A stretch of DNA of 64,000 nt from assembly GCA_015680685.1 (NCBI GenBank), contig MNCI01036173.1:132261-196260 (forward strand), written 5' to 3'. Shown here piece by piece: positions 37,211-46,994 of this stretch. The notes under the pieces were generated by a model. It saw only the letters and a list, made by a program, of their open reading frames with translations. It had not been told where the DNA came from and searched no databases. Source of the stretch: Gnetum montanum (lineage: Eukaryota > Streptophyta > Gnetopsida > Gnetales > Gnetaceae). How positions within the stretch are numbered: position 1 is the first letter of the stretch; every line of letters starts with the position of its first letter. Both the position numbers and the translations under genes were made by a program.

Positions 37211-39385
37211 CTATGCATACGAAAAGGTCAAATGTTAAGATAACAAAAATAGGGTGTGAAACTCTAAAACAGCAAATGATTCAAAAATGTTATACCTATT
37301 TCAGGGTGGACCTCCTGAATTCGTTCAACAACTTCTTCTGCGATTCCAGCCACAAAATCCATCTTACTTGGCATTTCTGTCCAAGTAAATGGCCCACGAG
37401 TGCGAGACAAACTAACCTCTACGGTCCTTTCAGGAGGAACCGTTTTCATAGGTACGTCCAGCCGCACTGTCCTGGTTTCGCTGCCCTCGTCTGAAAGCAT
37501 TGAAAATGCAAAAGTATAACACCATGGAAATGACAACTAATGAAACAATATAAAATAAAATAAAAAGAAAACATACTGTGCTCCTTGTCACCTTCTAGGG
37601 GATCGCCTAAGTCTAGCTTTCCCTTAAGAAAGCTGCTGAACATTTGGTCGACACCACCCTGATCATCCAACGGCTCAGTTTCTGTGGTGTTTTCCTTTAA
37701 CTTCTTCGTTCCTCCTCCCTGATCCTTCTCCACATTTTCCTCTTCATTATTTCACTCCGTGTTGGTCTCCTCCTCCTCAGTAATGGTCTCTAATGCCTGC
37801 TTCCTCACTTCTCAAATCAAGTCAAAGGTATCAGTGACATGTAAGCGATTGAAGTAAAAATTATGAACGAAACGAAAACAATAAAGTAATAAGTGTGCAA
37901 AGTCTACTTACTAGGCATCTTGAATCATATGCGCTTCACTCGTGGCTCATTCACATCTGAGACTTCCTCAGTTGAGCGTTCGTGTCTCTTTAGCTTCGAT
38001 CTGGCCTGGCCAACAATTTCTTTGATAACCTGCTCAGCTCTTCTCGTAGTGAAAGGCACATTATCTGGCTCTAATCCCAAACTATCACGAGTGTGAATTG
38101 AGGTACCCAATGACCCCCCTGTCGTAATAGACACGGATTCATCAATTCCCTCAGGAGGGTCTTGGGACTCGGCAACTTCAAACAAGTGGTTGATCCATGG
38201 GCAGGATAGTTGAACCCAATCCTGTAGAACATACTTGTTGTCTACGCAAACTACCAGAAACTAGGCTAAGCGGTGCAGGTAATAGCCAAAAAAGACAAAG
38301 GTGAAGTGGGACTATGCCTTGACATTCGAGCGCAATCACACTATCTCCTTATGCAGGCTCCATAACAAAAATTGGGCCCAATTATAGTGCGCTCCGGTTT
38401 CTAGGATAGTTCGTATGATGCGTATAGCTTCGAGCCCAAGACTCTACACCTGGGACAAGGATTTCGAGAATACTCGCACCCTAAATAGGGGATATAGCTC
38501 ATTCACCTCTTCAAATTTTGATTTCCCTTGCATTGGGAATCCCTTGGCCCCCTTGGCCATGCCTAGCCAGTCCTCCAATTCACGAACTGTTTGGAGCTCT
38601 TTATGAGCCCTGTCTAAAGCTACATTTATACCATCTGCCAGTACACCAAATAAGTTTGAAAATATTTCAGGCGATAGATGGAAAATGATCTTAACGCCCT
38701 TAATCAGGGTGCTGTAATAGGAGACAGACTCATTAAAAGAATCCACGATCCTGATCATTTCTGCTATTGATACATCAGGACTCGGGGTCGTGAAGAGCTC
38801 CATGAGGCCGACATTGTCTAAGCAATGAACAATGGATGGCAAGGCATGGGTACGCAACCATTTTCGAGCCTGATTGACCTCCCTGAACTTCATTGACAGG
38901 GTAGTCTCAGTTCACCCAGTTGTGACAGGGTCCCTGCCAGGAGGTACATCAACTGCAAATACAATTTGAGATTTTCATATCAGTATAACTGCCGACAGTT
39001 GAACAAACACGTTAGCACATTAGAAAATGTTGTCATTTACCGTTAGTTGTGGACTTGGATGTGCTACCTAAGCCAGAGTCATGGGGGAAGATTGGTCCCC
39101 TATCTGACCAATCTTCATGCAACCATCCACGAGCTTCGCACATCACGAATGCTCTAGAGAACTGTTTGTGAAAATGAATAATAGCACCTTTCGTTTGACC
39201 TAATATGGCTCCATGAAGGGTGGGACCTGCCATAAATGCCTCTAGAGCAGTGCAAGCTAGAGCAAGCCCTTCATCCTCAACACACATTCCGTTTAGGTTA
39301 ACTTTAGGCCTACAAACAAATGGATGTCAAAGCAGAAGCAAATACCAAACAACAAAAAAGAAACAACAAACTTAAATGATCCTAC

Positions 39386-39834
39386 CTATCCACTCAGTAC
39401 ACTGTGCCAGGAGGGTTCTGGAACAGTGTGTGTGCGCGTGCAGCCAAGAATAAAGTGTTGTTGAGGTAGTCCTGTCCTCGTGGCAATTATGCCCACACAC
39501 GCACTAACGGGCGTGTAGACTTGGGCCCGTAGGAAGAACCATCCTCATTCACAAACGGTCCCTCGTTGATGTCTTCTATGAAGATCATGACACCCTCCGC
39601 GGCTCCCGGTAGCATGGCCTCAAGCACACTCCGTGCCACCAGTTCACTTAGGTTCGACTAGATAACCACTTCGAAGTTGTCTAGCATGAAAGCCAGGAAT
39701 TCACATGCACCTTCTCTGAACCAAACCCCATTGTTGTCCATAGTTAGATCCGGGGTAGGCTTATTAGCCTCAATGGGACCAAACCATGTTAGCACCCCAA
39801 CAAGCTCAACCACGAGAAGAAAAGGCTTAGCGTC
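39386..39834 (-). pseudogene. Antisense gene exon with inactive NIF/FCP1-like phosphatase domain
   Basis: Expected HAD phosphatase motifs are recognisable by position but altered. Motif I (DxDxT in active enzymes) is VELVG. The helix-strand FLAFMLDNFEVVI followed by a stop and SNLSE matches the FL-F---FEV-VWTS region. K of KSTRPLVRVW is kept. The later DDS motif is AAR within TLFLAARAHTLF, followed by the typical NPPG. Loss of both aspartate pairs would make the fold non-catalytic. Stops at 39658, 39487 and 39394 also interrupt this copy. Confidence 0.65.
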
Positions 39835-40173
39835 CTTGCAAGGAACCAAAATACCAACGTAAAATTAGCCATGCATCAAAATGACACGAAAAACCAAAGT
39901 TCACATCGTAGACTGACACTTAGAAAAAAAATGGCTAACTGTTCACCCTCAGCGTTTACGCTGCTTAACCCAGTGTATACGCCGTCAAAAAACTGTTTAC
40001 CCTCAGCGTATATGCTGCTTAACCCAGTATATACGCTCTCAAAAACTATCTACGCTCAGCGTATACGCTGCCTAACCCGGTGTATACGCTGACAAACAAC
40101 TGTTTACACTGTCGACCGAACCTTTTACGCTCAGCATATACGCGACAGAAACCCTCAGCGTATACGCCATAGG
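39812..40173. repeat. Inverted repeat arm 1 (362 bp)
   Basis: Reverse complement of 40631-40992, same length, with only a few substitutions seen. It spans the 5' end of an antisense exon and upstream palindromic repeats. Confidence 0.9.
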
Positions 40174-40350
40174 AGTCTTTAGCGTAAATAGTCTACGCTA
40201 AACACTGAACAAACAGTTTACGCTGAATTTTGGGCAATAAGTTTATGCTGAAAAAAATTTACATGAAAATAGGTCTATGCTGTACAATGCTTGAAAAGAA
40301 TTAACTATTCACGCTTAGCGTATACGCTGTATAAACCCTCAGCGTATACG

Positions 40351-40629
40351 GCGCACCAGAGAGTAGAGACACTGAGAACCAGAGCAGAAACCCTGTACAC
40401 TGAGCATACAGTCTCTACGCTGTGCCTACAGTGTGAACCAGCCCACAGTCATCCTTGCATTCATCGGGTGCTTTTCGTTCGCCTTGTGTTCCAGTCACAA
40501 CTACGTTAGACCGGTGCATTGTACTCTCATTCTGTAATGCCATTGTTATATTTTCTTCCCAAAATTGTTTACAGTTTTCATTCATTGTTGTACATATTCT
40601 GTTTACGCCTGTTTATGTTTATGCTCTTT
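40351..40629 (+). repeat. Internal LTR fragment (279 bp)
   Basis: Matches 47727-48005 of the 3' LTR without indels and with few substitutions. It is abruptly joined to internal sequence on the left and to a single N on the right. Confidence 0.9.
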
Positions 40630-40630
40630 N

Positions 40631-40992
40631 CCTATGGCGTATACGCTGAGGGTTTCTGTCGCGTATATGCTGAGCGTAAAAGGTTCGGTCGACAGTGTAA
40701 ACAGTTGGTTGTCAGCATATACACCGGGTTAGGCAGCGTATACGCTAAGCGTAGATAGTTTTTGAGAGCGTATATACTGGGTTAAGCAGCATATACGCTG
40801 AGGGTAAACAGTTTTTTGACGGCGTATACACTGGGTTAAGCAGCGTAAACGCTGAGGGTGAACAGTTAGCCATTTTTTTTCTAAGTGTCAGTCTACGATG
40901 TGAACTTTGGTTTTTCGTGTCATTTTGATGCATGGCTAATTTTACGTTGGTATTTTGGTTCCTTGCAAGGACGCTAAGCCTTTTCTTCTCGT
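40631..40992. repeat. Inverted repeat arm 2, bounded by single N bases
   Basis: N at 40630 and 40993 bracket an inverted copy of 39812-40173. The N bases indicate assembly joins. Confidence 0.9.
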
Positions 40993-41198
40993 NGATAAAA
41001 CTATCTACGCTTCATGCAAGAAATTTGTGTTTACGCTGTGCACTGATAGGACAGATAACGCTATGACAGTCTACGCTATCAAATGCTTTACGCTGACTCT
41101 CTACGCTCGGCGTATATGCCGAAGCCCTCTACGAGACTGTCTACGCTATGAAACATGCAGAAGAAAAAATAACTAACAGAGGTGGGATCAGAGCCTAC

Positions 41199-41329
41199 CT
41201 GTGTGATGATCTAGGCCATGATGGAATCCTTGGCCTGTGCAGGCACTGCAGCATGGCCTCGCTCTCCTCTGCGAAGGTCAAGTCAGGTCCCTTCCTCCTC
41301 TGCCCTTCCACTTCTTTGCCTTTACCCAT
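41199..41329 (-). other. Candidate first coding exon of the antisense gene
   Basis: ATG at 41329 opens 43 codons without a stop, basic then acidic (KGKEVEGQRRKGPD, FAEESEAMLQCLHRPR), and ends at a donor GTAGGC. A TATA box lies about 285 bases upstream. Its end phase (two leftover bases) does not match the exon starting at 39834. Confidence 0.5.
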
Positions 41330-41609
41330 CTCGGCATCCTACACGTTGAGATTAATAGTTTACGCTGAAGGTTGGAACTGTTTACGCCTACGCTGAGCCT
41401 CTACGCCGGAGTCTGAGTCCCTACACTGACGCTTGAACTTCTACGCTCTGCGTCTACGCTAGGGTTTAGCCGTTGGCGTTTACATTGGGGTTTAGCCGAT
41501 TGGCGTCTACTCCAGGGTTTGATGGTTTACGCTTACACTCAGATTTTACGCTGGGTCGTCTATTCTCGGATTACGCTGCAAACCGATGTAACAACAAATG
41601 AATCCCCCC

Positions 41610-41619
41610 CTTATATAGC
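41610..41619 (-). promoter_or_regulatory. TATA box of the antisense gene
   Basis: The minus strand reads CTATATAAGG, a near-perfect plant TATA box, with CGG/CGCC-rich DNA immediately upstream (41620-41662). It points toward the antisense exons. Confidence 0.6.
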
Positions 41620-41824
41620 ACTCCGTCGTCGCCACCGCCGCCGCTGACGCCGCCGTCTCCCGGTTTGCTATTTTTTGCCTCTTTTTTGCCTTTTTACTTA
41701 TTTTTCATTGAAATTCGCCCAAAAAATAATAAAAAAAAATCTAAAATAAAACAAAAATTACTACATTCCAGTTCCCCCTGTGAACCCCATTTCACATGTT
41801 TACGCTGAACATTCCAGCGTAAAC

Positions 41825-41925
41825 TACTGTTACGGCCCGGTAAGGCCTTAAACTACCACATGCAGATTACATTTGGCCCGGTAAGGCATTAAACTGCCAC
41901 CCACAGCCCGGTATGGCCTTAAACT
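41825..41925 (+). repeat. Short tandem motif block 2 (CCCGGTAAGGCCTTAAACTA-like)
   Basis: Three copies of a roughly 35-base unit containing GGCCCGGTAAGGC then TTAAACT. Located just before the pol block. Confidence 0.8.
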
Positions 41926-42033
41926 GCCATGCATCCTAGTGTGACGATAATCCACCATCATGCATGTACACATAATTTACATTGCCAAAGAACATAGAAT
42001 GATACCCATTAGCTCAGCCCTGCTTTCCGTTCA

Positions 42034-43260
42034 TTGGCAGGAGCAAGCCTGATGGATTGCCAGCACTTAGCCACATCATTAATCATTGATGGACCATATG
42101 GCAAAATTGTAAGGGACATCGACATAAATCTCATCCACTTAAGTTCATCAACAGATGATGCAGTCATAGCCTCAACACAGCAAACGATAGACAACTATAA
42201 AGGTATGACAAAACCCCTCGACATAGAAGCCAAAAATATCACCGAAGACCCATTGGCCGAAACCCCCATCGCCATGCCCGATGGGGAAATTAAAATATTA
42301 AAATTAAGCATATTACTAAAACCGCAACTAGCCAAAAACATTGAGGACGTGCTTAGGGAAAACATAAAAGCATTCGCTTGGTCTTACACGGACATGCCCG
42401 GGTTAGATCCCCGAATTGTCCAGCATAACATTATCCTAGACCCAAAATTGAGACCGGTAAAACAAAAGGCATGAAAGGTCAAACCCGAGGTGGCATTGGT
42501 AGTTCACAATGAGATCACCAAACTTTATCAGGCTAGTTTCATTCGGGCTGTTGATTACGCCGAGTGGGTATACAACATGGTCATTGTCTCGAAAAAGAAC
42601 GGAAGCATCCGCTTATGTATTGACTTCCGAGATTTAAACGTTGCAACCATAAAAGATGATTTTCCCCTACCCAGCATCGATCAACTTGTTGACTCGACTA
42701 TGGGGCATGCACTATTATCTTTTATGGATGGCTTCTCGGGATACAATCAGATACGCATTAACCCGGAGCATCAGCTCCGAACTACCTTCATGACGCCATG
42801 GGGAACCTTTTGCTATACAATGATGCCCTTCGGTCTCAAAAATGCTGGGGCCACGTATCAAAGGGCGATGACATTTATCTTTAGCGATTACATGTTACAC
42901 TCGCTCAACGATTGCGTGGATGACATCGTGGTGAAATCAAAAACAGAGGTACAACATGTACAAGATCTCGACTTAGTATTAAAGCGTTGTTTAAAATATG
43001 AATTGAGACTTAACCCAAAAAAATGCGTATTTGGCATCAAAATAGGAAAAATGCTTAGATTCATAGCCTCAGAAGTAGGGATACGAGTAGACCCCGATAA
43101 GGTTAAGGCCATAACAAACCTGAAACCACCCAGCAACCTTACCGAACTTCGAGGTCTACAAGGTAGATTATAGTTTATCAGGCGCTTCATAGAAAAACTA
43201 ACAGACAAACTAAAACCTATGAACCACTTGTTACGCAAGAATGTCCATTTTGAATAGACT
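42034..43260 (+). pseudogene. Tat-like reverse transcriptase
   Basis: A possible splice acceptor (TTCATTGGCAG, ending 42040) lies at the beginning. The RT shows VYNMVIVSKKNGSIRLCIDF, LLSFMDGFSGYNQIRI, FCYTMMPFGLKNAGATYQRA and the catalytic CVDDIVVKS (usually Y-V/I-DD), then the thumb region LRLNPKKCVFGI. One TGA at 42472, one TAG at 43171 and one TAG at 43255 interrupt an otherwise constant frame. It copies the element RNA into DNA. Confidence 0.9.
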
Positions 43261-44385
43261 CCACAGTGCCAAGAAGCATTCGATAATATTAAAATGGCAC
43301 TTGCCCAACTACCCATGGTTTATCCACCTCAAAACGATAAACCATTTTACATCTACCTGGCCACTTCAGATTCGTCAATTGCATCTATGCTTTGCCAGAA
43401 ACAAGATGAAGGAACTGAAGTCCCTGTATATTATTTAAGCCACACATTAGTTGCCCACGAGAAAAAGTATAACGACGTGGAGAGGTCATGTTTAGCTTTG
43501 GTCTTCTCTTTAAGGAAATGGCAACATTACCTCTTCCGTAACCAAGTTAACATAATTTGCAAGGATAATGTGCTCAGAGCCATCACAAGAAATATTTATG
43601 AAACAAGTTGGATAGCCCATTGGAAAGCCATGATAGCCGAGTTTGACCTGCATTACATAGCACAATCATCAATCAAAGGTCAAGCCATAGCGAATCAAAT
43701 GACCACGTTACCAATGCACGATCAAGCAACAGTAGAGCTAGAATTCCCGGATGAGAATATAAGTGCAATAGACATAGTGACCAACGACTATGATGCCATT
43801 CTAAACTTTGATGGAGCATCCACCTCTCGAGGGGGAAGTGCAGCTGCTATCATCACCTATCTCTCCAGGGAGATCCAACCCTTTGCTTATCGTTTCAATT
43901 TTCATTGTACCAACAACATAGTAGAGTATGAAGGTCTCCTTAGAGGTTTCGCAGTAGCATGGGCTTCAGACATCATACAGCTTGTGGTCAGAGGAGACTC
44001 ACAACTGGTCTCAAACCAAGTCACAGATGTTTATACCTGTAAAGCCCAACATTTACAACCATACTATGACTTGGAAAAACACCTAATGAGGTGATTCGAA
44101 AACATTAATTTGCAACACATCTCCAGAAATGATAATACCATCTCAGATGCGTTAGCCACATTAGCACTAAATATATCACTAGACATGTTCCATACATTAC
44201 CAAGCTCCATGATCAGTTGTGCCGAACCAATAACTGATACTCTTGACACATTGCCGATTGCATCTATTAATACAACACACGCGATAGAATGGTATGATGA
44301 CATAAAAGAATACCTTCTACGTGGTGAAACACCACGACATCTAACAAATACACAAAAGGATGCAGTACGAAAACGTTCTAAGTAG
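43261..44385 (+). pseudogene. Tat-like dual RNase H (gRNH plus archaeal-type aRNH)
   Basis: The first RNase H: FYIYLATSDSSIASMLCQK, VYYLSHTLVAHEKKYNDVER, RKWQHYLFRNQVNIICKDN. The second, plant/archaeal type: AILNFDGASTSRGGSAAAII, NNIVEYEGLLRGFAVAW, VRGDSQLVSNQV, HISRNDNTISDALATLA. It keeps the D-E-D pattern (FDGA, EYEG, GDSQ), while the first has lost its leading Asp (YLATSDS). Dual RNase H defines the Tat clade. Stops at 44092 and 44383. Confidence 0.9.
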
Positions 44386-45528
44386 TATACCCTAGTAGGG
44401 GACAAATTGTGTCGTCAATCCTACGAAGGCATATTGCTAACATGCGTTAGTAGTACCGATGCCCAAACCATCGTCGAACAAGTACACGATGGACTGTGCG
44501 GAGGACATATAGCACCAAAAGTCATGGCAACAAAGATCAGACGCTTAGGCTATTATTGGCCACACATGGAATACAACTGTCTCTCCAAGGCTAAAACATG
44601 TAGTACTTGTCAAAAACATAGTAATCTAATCCATGTCCCACCAAATGAGTTGCATACGGCGCAAATCACTTGGCCCATTCAAAAGTGGGGGTTGGACCTT
44701 ATCGGCCCAATAACACCCTCATCTTCTATGGGGCATAGTTTTAATATAACCGCAACAGAATATTTCACGAAGTGGGTAGAAGCTGCTCCTCTTCGAAAAA
44801 CTACATCTAAACACGTATGCAATTTCATTCTCGAAAACATGGTAACCCGCTTTGGCATTCCCATGACAATCATCACTAACAACGGGCCACAATTTAGCAG
44901 TGCTGAGACCAAAACCTTTTGTGACAGTCTAGGGATTAAACACTCATTTTCACCCCCTTACTATCCTCAGAGCAACAGGTAAGCAGAGGCAACAAACAAA
45001 ATGATTATTACAATACTCAAAAAGATGCTTACCCAAAGCAAGCGAAGATGGCACGAACAATTGGTATACGCATTTTGGGCATACCGTACTACACATAAAA
45101 ATTCAACAGGTAAGACACCGTATAGTCTTGTTTACGGTTCAAAAGCTATTTTACCTTTGGAATTGTAGGTATCATCTTTAAGGATCACACTTTCCGGACT
45201 CCTCGACGATGGACAGAACAATGAACTGCATGTCATTGACCTGGACTCGGTGGAGGAGGAACGCGTATGTGCGCTTGATCAAATTGAGTGGTACCAAAAA
45301 CAACAATGGAAATGACATCAGCATGACATTCGTAAGCACCCTATCAAAGAAGGCGACCTTGTACTTAAGGCTATTCGAGAACACTCGGACAAGTTCTCAG
45401 CTAACTGGGAAGGGCCTTACCTGGTCACTAAAGCATTTGACAACGGAGCATTTAAGCTAGCTGACATGGAAGGGAATGAGCTTGCCAACCCAACCAATCA
45501 CTTGTTCCTGAAACCGTTCTACATTTGA
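44386..45528 (+). pseudogene. Tat-like integrase
   Basis: HHCC zinc finger (VHDGLCGGHIAPKVM, CLSKAKTCSTCQKH), then the DDE core: WGLDLIGPITP, TIITNNGPQFSS (second Asp changed to Asn) and the Glu region just after SNR and a TAA, before ATNKM. The C-terminal part includes LVYGSKAILPLEL, KEGDLVLKAIREH, WEGPYLVTKAF. It ends at TGA 45526-45528. In-frame stops at 44980, 45166 and 45313. Confidence 0.9.
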
Positions 45529-45559
45529 GAACAAACTCAGGTACGTGCGAGTCCTGGGA

Positions 45560-45920
45560 TCACGACTATAAACTGATACCACAGCTCGTCCTAGAATCAT
45601 GATGGTAAACTGATACCATAGAACAGTCCTGGGATCATGACTATAAACTGATACCACAGCTCATCCTGGAATCATGACGATAAACTGATACCACATAGTG
45701 TCTGTAATGATAATAAACTAGCACCCGTCTGGCATGACAGTAAACTACCACAGTCACATTCGCCAGAGTCCGCTAAGACTATAAACTAGTTTGCCTCTTC
45801 ATAGTCCGCTAAGACTAAAAACTGGCAACGTAACGTCCGCCACGACGCTAAATAGGCAATGTCCAATGGGTCATGACATAAAACTAACCCAGGATAGTCC
45901 GCTAAGACTATAAACTGGCA
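45560..45920 (+). repeat. Short tandem motif block 3 (ATGACTATAAACTGATACCA / GTCCGCTAAGACTATAAACT)
   Basis: About nine copies of a 35-56-base unit, in two subtypes sharing GAC/ATGA then TAAACT. It lies just after the pol stop. Confidence 0.8.
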
Positions 45921-46982
45921 AGTTCATTTATGGTTTTTCAATCCGCCACCATGCTCAAACTTCATCAGAATCACTGCATCGCTCGCCATCAGACGATCCT
46001 ACCAACGTTGCTGCCATTTATATACAGTGCCTGAAATCTCCTCCAGTGTCTTTGTTCCATCTGTAGCTGGTTACGTCTAAGCTCGTTTATTCACTCATGG
46101 TTTTCTTGTCTCCTTGGAGTTGTGTTTGCAGGATGACACCCAGAGGTCTTCGCACAAGAATGCATTTCATCATAAGCAGCAAGGTGGGACAATGTTCACA
46201 GCACATATAGCAAGGCTAAATCAAACCGTTCACTAGTGCATCCCCATTTCCCGGTACATTCTCTATCTATTCACCGACACACGCTACTCAGCCACATCTC
46301 CGATACACCCAGTACACTCAAAACTTCGAACATGCTGTTGCACACTGTAACACTTTAAAGCAGTTGCAACACACAACATAGCACTTGAGCATGAGTATAA
46401 GATCAAAGTAAAGATCCTTTCAAAAAGAAAAAGAAAAAGAAGAGGACACTTGGCACTTCCACACAAGCCCCAGGAAGGAAGGCAGTTGTCTTAAAACCAA
46501 GTACTCATGTCAAAAAAAATCTGGAAAGATCCAGTTACATGGCTTTGGCTCTCCGCCAATAGGCTCCCCCTAAAAACTAAACAAGGGCCCTGTTCCTCCA
46601 AAGAATGCAACGCATCATCACGTAGCTTTGGCCTTGCCAACAAGTCCTCTTAGACACTAACCAAGAGTCTTGTTCCACCAAAGGACACACATCGCATGTC
46701 TGAATTTCGAGTCTACTAAATAATGGCTATTGACAAGGATCAACATGACACACACCAGACCATCCCCTTTACCAAGCACAATCCCTTGGGCAGTTCCTGA
46801 TCCCTAAAATCTCCATTTCCCCATCTAGATACAAAGTTTACGTCTCTTAATCCCATGTACTACTGAACATGGTGCGATGATGTCTAGTCAAGTGGCAACG
46901 GACAGGGTCTCTATCGAGCTGCTTGTGGTGTTTTGCACTTCTTTGTCGACACTTCTCGGGTTGATTCCTCCAAGAGTCAACA
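45921..46982. other. 3' untranslated region of the Tat-like element
   Basis: No open frame of note. It contains two related stretches of about 90 bases (46540-46620 and 46620-46690), both with TAGCTTTGG/GGCTTTGGC and CTTGTTCCACCAAAG-like text, so a weak local duplication. Confidence 0.5.
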
Positions 46983-46994
46983 AAGAGGGGCCAA
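46983..46994 (+). other. Polypurine tract
   Basis: AAGAGGGGCCAA directly precedes the 3' LTR start TGAAACACC. Plus-strand DNA synthesis would start here. Confidence 0.75.

Larger units (their letters stand above)
36272..41329 (-). pseudogene. Antisense spliced gene inside the Tat-like element; NIF/FCP1-like N-terminal domain
   Basis: Seven minus-strand exons fit GT-AG rules and phase: 39834-39386, 39309-39041, 38952-37912, 37810-37577, 37490-37296, 37210-36471 and 36373-36272. They total 3030 bases, 1010 codons including the terminal TAG at 36274-36272. A candidate first exon is 41329-41199 (MGKGKEVEGQRRKGPDLTF, donor GTAGGC); its phase does not fit the second exon directly, so another exon may lie between. 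The N-terminal part resembles the NIF/FCP1 phosphatase fold: FLLVVELVGVL, FREGACEFLAFMLDNFEVVI, KSTRPLVRVW, NNTLFLAARAHTLFQNPPG. The rest is charged and helical, ending EAGPSGAGVPDASRSKG. At least seven in-frame stops show this copy is dead. Function in the element is unknown. Confidence 0.75.
39940..41580. repeat. Cluster of GCGTATACGC palindromes and TACGCT motifs
   Basis: Several perfect copies (near 40057, 40158, 40318 and in the inverted arm) and many one-base variants. They lie upstream of the phosphatase-like exon of the antisense gene and around its candidate first exon. The same motif is frequent in the LTRs. Confidence 0.8.

Noticed and set aside
36562-39862. Plus-strand frames between protease and RT (for example 37156-37494 and 38415-38606)
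   Set aside because: Shadows of the antisense exons. They do not continue the gag-pol frame or contain retroelement motifs.
41148-41396. Plus-strand 82-codon frame starting MKHAEEK
   Set aside because: Opposite strand of the candidate first antisense exon. It crosses its donor site, and the minus-strand reading has ATG, donor and TATA support.
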